From: an uncultured Methanobrevibacter sp.
GTDB lineage: Archaea > Methanobacteriota > Methanobacteria > Methanobacteriales > Methanobacteriaceae
Direction: 5' to 3'
Length of the DNA: 18,084 bases
Assembly (NCBI RefSeq): GCF_900314695.1
Contig: NZ_OMWD01000036.1
Coordinates: 1 to 18,084 of the forward strand
In this document: positions 1 through 7,084 of the stretch, piece by piece
How positions within the stretch are numbered: the first letter of the stretch is position 1
How the letters are laid out: each line of letters begins with the position of its first letter
Notes under the pieces: generated by a model
What the model was told of the DNA's origin: nothing
Databases searched by the model: none
What the model saw: only the letters and a program-made list of their open reading frames with translations
Program-made: the position numbers and the translations under genes

Positions 1-99
1 TCTGGAGCAGGGGGGATAGCACGGTAATCCTACTCTCGTGGGAGAGTATCAGCCCGTGAAGTAAGAATCCTCGACTTCTCCAAAGTCGAGGTAGTTCAA
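1..99 (+). mobile_element. Right end of an IS605/IS200-type TnpB transposon, with omega-RNA-like 3' part (partial)
   Basis: This is the inward-facing end of an element whose body lies left of the window. Visible features are a GGAT/ATCC pairing, a TACTCTC/GAGAGTA hairpin, then a strong terminal hairpin CCTCGACTT (69-77) with AAGTCGAGG (83-91), ending in GTAGTTCAA at 99. In the IS605/TnpB family, the 3' part of the tnpB transcript forms the guide (omega) RNA, ends exactly at the element's right end, and takes its guide from the adjacent host DNA; here the guide would start at 100. The same sequence occurs inverted at 17988-18084 with two mismatches over 97 bp. The tnpB gene is not in the window, so the family is inferred from structure and from the gene interruption at the other copy. 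I could not decide in which frame a TnpB C-terminus would end here. Confidence 0.72.
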
Positions 100-153
100 A
101 GGTGATATTTAAATAAAGTTTTGGTGAAATGGCTGATAATAGCAAAAAAAATA

Positions 154-1146
154 TTATTCATTTAAAAATTGGTCTAAAAAGGAAATTATCTTATCGCCAA
201 TATTCTTATAATCCTCTTGTTTAAAATAATAATCGTTCTGAACAGTATCTTCAATCAAAACTTCTGAATCTTTAACCAATTCCTTAAATGGAATCATGTC
301 AAAATCTGAATGGAAATAGTTAGTATTAGTTCCAATGAACAATGATTTCGCCTTAATATTCGGCAGTTTATCAATGACATCAAATTCCATATCACATTCA
401 TTTCTGAATTTGAAATCATACATGTCTCTAAAGAAACACTCATCTGCAAAATCTTCAAAGATAACTGTGATTTCATCATTATCCAGTTTACTGAATGCTG
501 TTTTGGAGGATGAATGGGCAAAAAGCAAAGCATTGATTGCAACAACTGCATTATTTTTAGAAATACCATATTCATCATCAGAGTTATCAGCCGAATCAAT
601 AATGCTTTCAAAAGTCTTTGAAAGAATAAACCTGTAACCTGAAACATTAGCTGCACTATTTATAATTAATAAAAACTTCATTTCATCAGGATAGTCGCAG
701 GCCCATGTTAAAAATTGAAATGCACCAATACCTTCACCGACCAAACCTAAAATCTTTTTGATTTTAAATTTTTCAAATAAAAATTGCCTTCTAAACTTTA
801 CCTGATCTCTAACAGTGTATTTTGGAAAATCACCATTTAATCCTGTTGATGATGGAGAACATGAACCAGGTGTTCCTAAAGATTTAATTAGTATAAAATA
901 AGATTCATCATCAAAATTACTATTGTCCAATACATAGTTATGCATCCCAGCTAAAAAAGAATAGATTCCTCGAAATGTAGATGAAAACAAGATCGCATTA
1001 GTAATATAACCGTCTTCATCATATTTTGGAACTCCATAGGTAGAATATTCAACTTCAACATCATTCAAGATTCTTCCATATTCAAATTCAAAAGAATCCA
1101 TCACATGAATTCCATGCTCTGTTAATGAACTATAAATTGTAACCAT
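154..1146 (-). CDS. MetX-like alpha/beta-hydrolase fold protein without the catalytic triad
   Basis: About 330 aa, resembling homoserine O-acetyltransferases (MetX): an N-terminal stretch like LNDVEVEYSTYG, then SLGTPGSCSPSSTGLN, then DFPKYTVRDQVKFRRQFL, which is the family's 'DFP.ITI.D.V..Q' region. Known MetX enzymes use Ser in GGSMGG, Asp in an IDSDxLF-type loop and His in GHDAF. Here the elbow is GEGIG (Gly where Ser should be, about residue 140), the loop is GTNTNYF (Asn for Asp, about 277), and the end is QNDYYF (Asn for His, about 305). I infer a non-catalytic or repurposed family member; the substrate is unknown. ATG at 1146 is preferred over a TTG one codon upstream. An ATTTATAC-type TATA box lies about 20-27 bp before it, with no clear ribosome binding site, suggesting a leaderless or short-leader transcript. 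The gene's 3' end lies 54 bp from the transposon end. Confidence 0.75.
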   Translation of the reverse strand: MVTIYSSLTEHGIHVMDSFEFEYGRILNDVEVEYSTYGVPKYDEDGYITNAILFSSTFRGIYSFLAGMHNYVLDNSNFDDESYFILIKSLGTPGSCSPSSTGLNGDFPKYTVRDQVKFRRQFLFEKFKIKKILGLVGEGIGAFQFLTWACDYPDEMKFLLIINSAANVSGYRFILSKTFESIIDSADNSDDEYGISKNNAVVAINALLFAHSSSKTAFSKLDNDEITVIFEDFADECFFRDMYDFKFRNECDMEFDVIDKLPNIKAKSLFIGTNTNYFHSDFDMIPFKELVKDSEVLIEDTVQNDYYFKQEDYKNIGDKIISFLDQFLNE

Positions 1147-1188
1147 CAAATATAATTAATTAAAAAAAAGTATAAATATTTTTTTAAT

Positions 1189-1509
1189 CTATTTTCTGAA
1201 TAATGTCAATATCCCCGCTGAGAGTAAAAACAGTGCACTAATCACATTAATATGGTCCGCACCAACAATGACAAACATTGTTGCGATTAAAAATCCTATA
1301 CCTGCCGCTTCTTCGTTTCTTCTTAAATAAAATGAAGAAACGATACCTAAAATAGAAGCCAAAATAGCAACAAACCCTAAAAAGGAAATGTGTACTTGTC
1401 CATAATTTTCCAAGAAAATTAAAAAAGAACCTGAAAATATTCCCAAAATGGAACCTACAATACCCAGAATAAATTCAAGAGTTCGTGAAACAGTTTTTCT
1501 TCTTTTCAT
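1189..1509 (-). CDS. DUF4064-like small membrane protein
   Basis: 106 aa, with a basic N-terminus (MKRRKTVSR) and about four hydrophobic segments (roughly residues 11-33, 42-61, 69-86 and 88-103), ending in a positively charged FRK. The pattern 'R.LEFILGIVGSILGI.SG ... LGFVAILASILGIVSS ... AGIGFLIATMFVIV ... ALFLLSAGILTLFRK' is that of DUF4064, a family of unknown function common in Firmicutes and Methanobacteriales. It probably sits in the cytoplasmic membrane. It starts 33 bp after the archease stop on the same strand; the gap is almost pure A/T with TATA-like sequence (TTTATAAT), so it may have its own promoter. There is no evidence for a specific role. Confidence 0.7.
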   Translation of the reverse strand: MKRRKTVSRTLEFILGIVGSILGIFSGSFLIFLENYGQVHISFLGFVAILASILGIVSSFYLRRNEEAAGIGFLIATMFVIVGADHINVISALFLLSAGILTLFRK

Positions 1510-1542
1510 AATAATAAATATAAAATTTATATTATAAATAAA

Positions 1543-1965
1543 TTACAAATCGACAATAGCCTGAAGCTCATAATGACTTGTTTTTTTAACATCCATCATA
1601 TGAAATGTTATTGCCTTAATTTCAGTTTTTCGCTCATGTTTATCCCAATTTATGGACTCTCCCTTGATTTTTGCTTTAAGATTAAATGCATCATCAATCC
1701 ATTTAATTTCCACATTAAAATCGCAAAAAAGCATGAAATCCACTTCATGGTAAAACAACAGCTCTTCAAGATAATCATATAAAAGAGATACTTCGTCTTC
1801 AGAGGTTATTTCAAATGATTTAGTGATATTTGAATCAACATTGGAAGTGTCAGAAATTATATTAAAAATAGCAAATCCTGCATTTTCAAATGCTTCATTC
1901 AAATCATTTCCATATGCTTTAAATCCAATATCGGCAGTAACATCAAAATACTCATATTTTTTCAT
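1543..1965 (-). CDS. Archease, activator of the RtcB tRNA-splicing ligase
   Basis: 140 aa, full length for the archease family (DUF101). Archease speeds the guanylylation and turnover of RtcB, the ligase that joins tRNA exon halves. Family landmarks are TADIGFKAYG (residues 10-19, with metal-binding Asp12), EAFENA (24-29), LLYDYLEELLF (61-71), KGESINWDKH (101-110), EIKAITFHMM (115-124) and a C-terminal IVDL with the conserved acidic Asp139. The start is supported by GAGGGAT (complement of 1973-1979) seven bases before the ATG. Neighbours are Orc1/Cdc6 on the same strand about 380 bp away and a divergent small gene at 2054. An archease gene next to a cdc6 gene is also the order I recall in Methanothermobacter (MTH1598-MTH1599). 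RtcB itself is not in the window. Confidence 0.9.
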   Translation of the reverse strand: MKKYEYFDVTADIGFKAYGNDLNEAFENAGFAIFNIISDTSNVDSNITKSFEITSEDEVSLLYDYLEELLFYHEVDFMLFCDFNVEIKWIDDAFNLKAKIKGESINWDKHERKTEIKAITFHMMDVKKTSHYELQAIVDL

Positions 1966-2053
1966 AATTTTTATCCCTCATGATTACTTTTCAGACGCTC
2001 TCTTTCTCTTAGTTTATATTAGTATTTTTATAATATTAAGTATAGTGATTGAT

Positions 2054-2230
2054 ATGTTAAGTAATAAAGATACCTCATTAAAAGCAGATTTAAGAAAAAA
2101 AAGTTCAATAAAAGATGAAATAAGATACAGCGACTACGATGTTCAATCTTGCATGGTAATGCTTTTGGTAATAACTGCATTACTTTTATCAGTTATTTCT
2201 GTTGTTGCAGCAACTCCAGGCTTACTCTAA
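2054..2230 (+). CDS. Small single-span membrane protein, possibly tail-anchored (unknown)
   Basis: 58 aa from ATG at 2054, or 61 aa from an in-frame GTG at 2045. The N-terminal ~35 residues are charged (SNKDTSLKADLRKKSSIKDEIRYSDYDVQS). They are followed by one hydrophobic helix (CMVMLLVITALLLSVISVVA, about residues 33-52) and a short ATPGLL tail, which suits a C-terminally anchored membrane protein facing the cytoplasm. A TATA-like TTTATATT sits near 2011-2018, suitably spaced for a short leader, and no ribosome binding site is evident. The open frame continues upstream through the archease region, but that part is a shadow of archease. I do not recognise a family. The composition switch from charged head to clean hydrophobic helix is the main argument that it is real. 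Confidence 0.5.
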   Translation: MLSNKDTSLKADLRKKSSIKDEIRYSDYDVQSCMVMLLVITALLLSVISVVAATPGLL

Positions 2231-2282
2231 GCTTGAATTAACTGTTTTTAAAAAAATACAATACCAAACCCTTAACGCTGCA

Positions 2283-2315
2283 CATTAGATAAAGCTTACC
2301 ATGCAAAATCTAATG
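2283..2315. terminator. Hairpin between convergent genes
   Basis: CATTAGAT (2283-2290) pairs perfectly with ATCTAATG (2308-2315) across a 17-nt loop. It lies between the 3' ends of the small plus-strand gene and the minus-strand Orc1/Cdc6 gene. A second short palindrome, TTTCC-TACA-GGAAA (2330-2342), directly follows the Orc1 stop codon. Their position suggests 3'-end or termination structures; neither has a convincing long T tract. Confidence 0.35.
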
Positions 2316-2344
2316 TTAACAGAAACTAATTTCCTACAGGAAAA

Positions 2345-3454
2345 TCATATGACATAGTCATCGGGGTTAAAACGCAATATAATTTCACGAGATTTTCCCT
2401 TAACCCCTTTTCCTGTAAATTTGGTATCAATTAATCTTACAAATTCTAATTTATCCAGAACCCTATAAAATGAAGTATAACTGGATCCTGTTTTTTCTTT
2501 GAATATCTCGGACAATTCACCGGCTGTGTATACTCCATCATAATCAGCTATTGCCTTTAGGACACTTCTTTCCTCATCATTTAAAGAATCAATAGCCTGT
2601 TTGATGTTAATAGAAACAAGTGAATTGACAGCTTCATCATAATGCTTTTGAGTAATTTCACGGCTTGCATCAGCTTCTGCAATGTTACCACATGTCCTTA
2701 AAAGATTGATTCCAATTCTCAGGTCTCCTTTTTCATAGGTATACATTGCAATTTGTTCAAGTATCTCATCGCCCAAAACATTTGGATAAAATCCTGCCTT
2801 TGCCCTGTTTTTAAGGATTTCTTCAATTTCAGTGTATGAATATAAAGGAAAAGTTATTTCCTGAGGAATGAAAACAGTATTTACATTCTTATCGAAAGCA
2901 TATTTGAATTCCAAATCAGAAAGGATTGCAAAAGTAGCAGTTTTAACTCCATTATATTCTTCATATGCTCTTAAAACATCGTAAAATACTTTATTAGCAG
3001 TTTTACTTTGGAATAAATAATTGACATCGTCAAAAGCAACTATTAATGCTTTATCATTAGTTTGAAGATATTTCATAATTTGATCATAAATTCTTGAGAA
3101 AGGAACACCAGTTTCCGGAGGAATATGGCCAAATATTTTCTTGTAGATTTGTGAAAAAATTCCAAAACGAGTAGTATGAATCTGACAGTTAATATAAACA
3201 CATACAACCTTCTCTGAAGTCTTTTCAACGAGTTCAAATACTTTTTTAATTGCAGTTGTTTTTCCAGTAGCAGGAGAACCTAAAACAATTGCATTTGATG
3301 GTTTACCTCCTCTTATGGCAGGCCTTATGGACATTGCCATTGCTTCCATTTGAGTATCCCTGAAATTATAGTTTTGAGGCATATAATCCGGGTCAAAAGC
3401 ATTAATATTTTGAAAAAGACTTTCATCATACATTAAAATATCTTCAATTGCCAT
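2345..3454 (-). CDS. Orc1/Cdc6-family replication initiator AAA+ ATPase
   Basis: 369 aa. It binds origin recognition boxes and helps load the MCM helicase. Walker A is GSPATGKTT (59-67), Walker B ALIVAFDD (136-143), sensor 1 is around AILSD (176-180), and sensor 2 is GDLR (243-246). A winged-helix domain covers roughly 291-369, with a recognition-helix region SSYTSFYRVLDKL (324-336) carrying an Arg at 331; in archaeal Cdc6 an Arg of this helix contacts the invariant G of the box. Its own TATA-like GATTTATACTAG lies in the 36-bp gap after MptE. Methanobacteriales usually carry Cdc6-1 and Cdc6-2; the archease/MptE neighbourhood recalls the Cdc6-2 locus of Methanothermobacter, so which paralogue this is stays open. 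A candidate origin lies about 3.6 kb away at 7085-7395. Confidence 0.93.
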   Translation of the reverse strand: MAIEDILMYDESLFQNINAFDPDYMPQNYNFRDTQMEAMAMSIRPAIRGGKPSNAIVLGSPATGKTTAIKKVFELVEKTSEKVVCVYINCQIHTTRFGIFSQIYKKIFGHIPPETGVPFSRIYDQIMKYLQTNDKALIVAFDDVNYLFQSKTANKVFYDVLRAYEEYNGVKTATFAILSDLEFKYAFDKNVNTVFIPQEITFPLYSYTEIEEILKNRAKAGFYPNVLGDEILEQIAMYTYEKGDLRIGINLLRTCGNIAEADASREITQKHYDEAVNSLVSINIKQAIDSLNDEERSVLKAIADYDGVYTAGELSEIFKEKTGSSYTSFYRVLDKLEFVRLIDTKFTGKGVKGKSREIILRFNPDDYVI

Positions 3455-3490
3455 ATTATCTAATCTATTTTAACTAGTATAAATCAATTA

Positions 3491-4210
3491 TTATTCGCAC
3501 AAATTAATAATATCTGCATTTTCATTTTCAACTATCCATGCAGTCAATTCTTCAGCATACTTCAATTTCTTCCTTTTGAACTCATCAGCATCTGCCAAAT
3601 CAGTTAAAAGTTTTGGTCGTGAGTATTTTGTTACAATATCTCCGAAATCCATACCAGCCAAAGTAATTTCGCTAGCTCCAAGAGCAACGGCTAAAAATAT
3701 GGCCCTGTCCCCATCGGTGAATCCTCCAAAGTTGTATACATTGCCAACAGGTTGAGCCTGAGTAGTTCCAAGAACATTATTGAAAAATGATGTGAATTTA
3801 ATTATCTGTTCCAGATTGTCCCCATGGGCATGAACGACAATGTTTGCGCCCCTCAAGTTTGCCAGAAGAATATCGTCAAGATTCCCATCCAAATCTGTCA
3901 CTACGATATCTGGAGAAATCCTCTCTTCAATCAAAGCAGTGGTTGCACCATCTGCTGCAACCAAAACATAATCTTTTAAGTCTTTATTTTCTTTCAATTC
4001 TACAATATGTTTTTTTAGAGATGGTCCAGCACCAAATACAATGTATTTATCTGAAAAATTAACAATTTGACCTAAATCATCCAATGTAAGGCAACCTTCT
4101 TCAGACAATATCTCGTCCAATACTTTTGCTGAATATTCATCATCCTCTCTTGAAAAACCAAAATCATCAAGAATTTCTTTATAATATCTCTCCCAAAGAC
4201 CGAATTCCAT
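3491..4210 (-). CDS. mptE: 6-hydroxymethyl-7,8-dihydropterin pyrophosphokinase, archaeal MptE type (DUF115)
   Basis: 239 aa. The archaeal MptE family transfers pyrophosphate from ATP to 6-hydroxymethyl-7,8-dihydropterin, a step in tetrahydromethanopterin synthesis (the C1 carrier of methanogenesis). It is unrelated to bacterial FolK. Motifs seen are FGAGPSL (59-65), AADGAT (85-90), SPDIVVTDLDG (99-109), VHAHGDN (126-132), FGGFTDGDRA (161-170) and AGMDFG (185-190); the Asp-rich motifs are the likely Mg/pyrophosphate site. Length is normal. ATG at 4210 fits the family's start (MEF.LWE.YY..IL.DFGF). The gene precedes orc1/cdc6 on the same strand by 36 bp; the pairing looks like gene-order conservation rather than a shared process. 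Confidence 0.9.
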   Translation of the reverse strand: MEFGLWERYYKEILDDFGFSREDDEYSAKVLDEILSEEGCLTLDDLGQIVNFSDKYIVFGAGPSLKKHIVELKENKDLKDYVLVAADGATTALIEERISPDIVVTDLDGNLDDILLANLRGANIVVHAHGDNLEQIIKFTSFFNNVLGTTQAQPVGNVYNFGGFTDGDRAIFLAVALGASEITLAGMDFGDIVTKYSRPKLLTDLADADEFKRKKLKYAEELTAWIVENENADIINLCE

Positions 4211-4261
4211 GTTTAAACCTCACTATATTAATATACCCATTAACCAATTAAATAATTTGTG

Positions 4262-4909
4262 CTATTGATTTACGACATTGATTCGCTTGCCTGTTAATTT
4301 GAAGTATAAATTGGAAATCTGTCTTAAAGTAAATCCCACCATGAAAGCAGATATGATTGTTCCAACATTAACGGCACCAAATATCGAGGTATAAAATAGA
4401 CCGCACATTATTAATGAGATTATAACCATTGTTGCATCAAAAGCTATCTTTATTGTTGAAAATCTCCAGCCAGTTACAATAGCTATCGCTTCAACACATC
4501 CTTCGCCCGGAAGCGGGGCGATGTTTGCTGGAAGATAGATGAATATTCCAAGAGCTATCAGAAAAATACTGATTACTAAAAACAATACTGAAAACAAAAT
4601 TGTATTGTCAAATGGAACAAATGAAACCAAATACAGAGCCAAATCAGTGAAATAACCAAATAGAACACAATTTATAAGCTGAAGCAATCTATTTTTCTTG
4701 AATTTAGACCTTAAAATCAGAAATTGGATTAAAATTAATGCTGCATTAAATACAAATGTAGTTATTCCAATGTTAATATTTGTTATTAATGTTAAAGAAT
4801 AAGAAATAGAGCTTATGGGAGTTGTTCCAAGGGTTGACACAATTGAAAAAGCCACACCAACCGACATTACAAATAAACCTACCGTAAATAAACAAATCCT
4901 TTTAAGCAT
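4262..4909 (-). CDS. YczE/YitT-like multispan membrane protein (DUF6198-like)
   Basis: About 215 aa from ATG 4909, which gives the family-like start MLKRICLFTVGLFVMSVGVAFSI. The frame stays open upstream to 4981, but only through a TTG and an ATG at 4930 with no good ribosome binding site. Five or more hydrophobic segments are visible. The signature 'STLGTTPISSISYSLTLI ... G.TTFVFN..LILIQF ... LQLINCVLFGYFTDLALYLV' followed by 'LPANIAPLPGEGCVEAIAI.TGWRF...KIAFD' matches the YczE/YitT group of bacterial and archaeal integral membrane proteins. Their function is not established, though a transport role has been suggested. It is divergent from the regulated promoter at 5047, so the two genes share a ~140-bp upstream region. 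Confidence 0.75.
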   Translation of the reverse strand: MLKRICLFTVGLFVMSVGVAFSIVSTLGTTPISSISYSLTLITNINIGITTFVFNAALILIQFLILRSKFKKNRLLQLINCVLFGYFTDLALYLVSFVPFDNTILFSVLFLVISIFLIALGIFIYLPANIAPLPGEGCVEAIAIVTGWRFSTIKIAFDATMVIISLIMCGLFYTSIFGAVNVGTIISAFMVGFTLRQISNLYFKLTGKRINVVNQ

Positions 4910-5046
4910 GATATTAAATATATATGACATCACCCTTAAACCTACTGCACCCACCACATTAATTGAAACCGATAAAACCAAATCAACGATTATTGTAGTT
5001 AATTACTTTTAAAAAGAATTAATATTCTTTATTTATTCATTTTACA

Positions 5047-5083
5047 ATGTAAGTGAGCGCTTACATGCGAAAACCTTTATATG
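5047..5083 (+). promoter_or_regulatory. Promoter with palindromic operator, copy 1 of 3
   Basis: An inverted repeat TGTAAG-N6-CTTACA (5048-5065, one more A/T pair on each side) lies exactly 10 bp before a TATA box TTTATATG (5076-5083). The 10-bp linker TGCGAAAACC is nearly the same in the other two copies (13719 and 14279), and its CGAAAA part would be the BRE. ATTAATTGTACT starts 24 bp after the TATA start and recurs at the same offset in copy 3, marking the likely transcription start. It drives the LPATG protein at 5175. Binding beside the BRE/TATA suggests a dedicated transcription factor, with sign unknown. Confidence 0.72.
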
Positions 5084-5120
5084 TGAGTCAGTTTAAATTA
5101 TTAATTGTACTGTAAAAGCT

Positions 5121-5142
5121 AATTTGTAAAAAATTACAAATT
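5121..5142 (+). promoter_or_regulatory. Hairpin in the 5' leader of the LPATG protein
   Basis: AATTTGTAA and TTACAAATT form a 9-bp stem with a 4-nt A loop, inside the ~65-nt leader between the promoter and the start codon at 5175. It could stabilise the mRNA or affect initiation; the stem is all A/T except one pair, so it would be weak. Confidence 0.35.
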
Positions 5143-5174
5143 CCTAAAAAAAAAAACGGTACTGAGATGATAAT

Positions 5175-5606
5175 ATGGATTTAAAAATAAAAGCAATGAC
5201 AATATTAGCAATATTTTGTGTATTAATTTCAGCAGGTTCCGCATGTGCTGCTGAGGATATTGCTACAAATTCCGATGACGTACTCAGTATTGATATGGAT
5301 AATAATGTAATTGGAGTGGATGAAAGTACAGGCGACATTGCTGATGACGGCGTTCCATACCACGCCGATGGAACCAATGCAACAGGCAATGCTTCCGGAG
5401 ACAGGTATGATGACTTTGTTCCACAGCACGCCGATGGAACCAATGCAACAGGTGGTTTTTCAAATGAAACTGGAAATACAACCAGCAGTGGAAATTCAAC
5501 CAACGGCACAGCTACAACTCATACATTGCCTGCTACAGGTAATCCAATATTAGCTTTATTAGCAGTTTGCTCCCTTATTGGAGTTTATACTATAAAAAGA
5601 AAATAG
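5175..5606 (+). CDS. Small secreted glycoprotein-like surface protein with LPATG sorting signal
   Basis: 143 aa. The N-terminal signal peptide (MDLKIKAMTILAIFCVLISAGSACA, cleavage near residue 24-26) precedes an acidic region. Two near-identical units (VPYHADGTNATGN at 60-72, VPQHADGTNATGG at 82-94) follow, then a Ser/Thr/Asn-rich stalk with about seven N-x-S/T sequons. The end is THTLPATGNP (116-124), a hydrophobic helix and KRK, the classic sortase layout. Methanobrevibacter genomes are known to encode sortases and LPxTG-like surface proteins, so attachment to the pseudomurein wall is likely. The two units share an identical 26-bp DNA segment (5361-5386 and 5427-5452), a recent duplication. 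The GAGATGAT sequence before the ATG is a plausible weak ribosome binding site. The protein is much smaller than usual adhesin-like proteins and has no Ig domains. Confidence 0.85.
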   Translation: MDLKIKAMTILAIFCVLISAGSACAAEDIATNSDDVLSIDMDNNVIGVDESTGDIADDGVPYHADGTNATGNASGDRYDDFVPQHADGTNATGGFSNETGNTTSSGNSTNGTATTHTLPATGNPILALLAVCSLIGVYTIKRK

Positions 5607-5645
5607 GCTAAAATAATAGCCTATCTCTTTATCCCTTTTTTTAAA
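5603..5645 (+). terminator. Terminator of the LPATG protein gene
   Basis: ATAGGCTA (5603-5610) pairs perfectly with TAGCCTAT (5617-5624) over a 6-nt loop, followed by a T-rich stretch ending in seven Ts. The stem includes the TAG stop codon itself. From 5646 to about 5820 I see only A/T-rich spacer. Confidence 0.65.
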
Positions 5646-5832
5646 AAACAATCTTTTATACAAACAATACTACTTTTAGAAAATCTCTTTTCCAAACATT
5701 GCATACAACATCATAGATTATGCAAATTATTTAAACAATATGAAAAAAATTAAATTTTGATTGAACAATAGATTAAAATACGTATTTAAAAATTCTAATA
5801 ATGTGAATAAACTCACACATTAAAAATATTTA

Positions 5833-5896
5833 ATAACTATAAAAATAATAAATAGTTATAGCTTGAAATTAAGCTAATTTTCTAGAAAATTGGAGG
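5833..5896 (+). promoter_or_regulatory. Leader/promoter region with palindromes before the aminotransferase
   Basis: ATAACTAT (5833-5840) and ATAGTTAT (5852-5859) form an inverted repeat over a TATA-like stretch. AGCTT-GAAATT-AAGCT (5860-5875) and a perfect 16-bp palindrome AATTTTCTAGAAAATT (5876-5891) follow and touch the GGAGG ribosome binding site (5892-5896) of the gene at 5903. Folding of the last palindrome would place a stem directly next to the ribosome site, so translation control is possible, or it may be a protein operator. Confidence 0.4.
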
Positions 5897-5902
5897 AATT
5901 TA

Positions 5903-7045
5903 ATGAACGATATTTTATTAATGCTTCCTGGACCAACAACTGTACATCCAAGAGTACTCAATGCGATGTCACAGGCTGTTGTTAACCACAGAGGCGCTAA
6001 ATATGGTGAAATTTTAACTGAAACTACTGAATTGATGAGTAAAGTTTTCCAAACCCCAAATGATTCTTATTTATTAACCGGATCTGGAACTGCAGCTATG
6101 GAAGCAGGTATTGCTAATACCGTAGCACCTGGAGAAAAAATGTTAAATGTCGTAGGTGGAAAATTCGGAGAACGTTTCATGAAAATAGCTAACACTCACG
6201 GAATTGAAACCAAAGAATTAGCAGTTGAATGGGGAACTGCTGTAACTCCAGAAGCTATTGCTGAAGCATTGGATGCAGATGAAGACATTAAAGCTGTAAG
6301 TGTAATCCACAATGAAACTTCAACCGGTGTAGCCGCACCTATTAAAGAAATCGGTAAAGTAATGAAAAATTATGATGCATTATACATCGTAGATACAGTA
6401 TCTTCCCTTGCAGGAGATGAAGTAAATGTTGAAAAATTTGGCATTGACGTCTGTCTTACAGGATCACAAAAATGTATTGCAGCACCACCAGGAATGGCTG
6501 CTATTACATTAAGCGATGATGCATGGGCTGCTGTCGATAAAGTGGAAACCAACACTTTTTATTTAGATTTGAAAGCTGCTAGGAAAAGCGGAAGCAAAGT
6601 CCCTCCTGAAACTCCATACACACCCTCCGTTTCACTTACTTATGCAATGAACGAAGCTTTAAAAATGGTTTTAGAAGAAGGATTAGATGAAAGAGTTGCA
6701 CGCCACCACAAAGCAGCAAAAGCAAGTGTTGAAGCTGTTAAAGCTTTAGGTTTAGAATTATTTGCAGACGAAGCAGTATCATCTGCTACAGTTACTGCGG
6801 TCAAAATGCCTGAAGGCGTTAAAGATGTTGACTTTAGAGGAACCACCCGTGACAAATATGGTGTTGAATTAGCTGGAGGACAAGATCACTTAAAAGGAAA
6901 TGTCTTCAGAATTGGACACATGGGAAATGTTTCATACAAAGAATTAACCCAAACATTTGCAGCTATCGGTATGACCCTAAAAGGTTTAGGTGCAATTGAT
7001 GATGCAGGTGCTGGTGTAGCATCCATTACAGAATCATATTTATGA
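5903..7045 (+). CDS. Class V PLP aminotransferase (serine-pyruvate / alanine-glyoxylate / phosphoserine-type)
   Basis: 380 aa, full length for the family. Landmarks are LPGPTTVHPRV (8-18), NHRGAKYGEI (28-37), the PLP phosphate site TGSGTAAMEA (59-68), HNETSTG (136-142), IVDTVSSLAG (162-171, Asp164 to the PLP ring nitrogen), and GSQKCIAAPPG (187-197) with the Schiff-base Lys190. The C-terminal part ends with FRIGHMGNVS, typical of archaeal members. A Methanocaldococcus homologue (MJ0959) has been reported as a broad-specificity enzyme able to make phosphoserine and transaminate aspartate/alanine; the substrate here cannot be read from sequence. A clean GGAGG lies six bases before the ATG. Codon use looks like that of a well-expressed gene. 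It stands alone, with the origin-like array directly downstream. Confidence 0.92.
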   Translation: MNDILLMLPGPTTVHPRVLNAMSQAVVNHRGAKYGEILTETTELMSKVFQTPNDSYLLTGSGTAAMEAGIANTVAPGEKMLNVVGGKFGERFMKIANTHGIETKELAVEWGTAVTPEAIAEALDADEDIKAVSVIHNETSTGVAAPIKEIGKVMKNYDALYIVDTVSSLAGDEVNVEKFGIDVCLTGSQKCIAAPPGMAAITLSDDAWAAVDKVETNTFYLDLKAARKSGSKVPPETPYTPSVSLTYAMNEALKMVLEEGLDERVARHHKAAKASVEAVKALGLELFADEAVSSATVTAVKMPEGVKDVDFRGTTRDKYGVELAGGQDHLKGNVFRIGHMGNVSYKELTQTFAAIGMTLKGLGAIDDAGAGVASITESYL

Positions 7046-7084
7046 TTCTTTTCTCTTTTTTTGAATTTTTATTTATGTAAAAAA

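Noticed and set aside
1823..2053. Upstream extension of the small plus-strand membrane protein
   Set aside because: This part overlaps the archease gene in antisense; the charged-head peptide with its own TATA box starts at 2045 or 2054.
5047..5066. NrpR nitrogen operator
   Set aside because: NrpR sites are GGTA-N6-TACC; the half-site here is TGTAAG/CTTACA, and the downstream genes are not nitrogen genes.
5144..5509. Minus-strand 121-codon frame opposite the LPATG gene
   Set aside because: It is the antisense of a gene with signal peptide, sorting signal, promoter and terminator; its repeats mirror those of the real gene.
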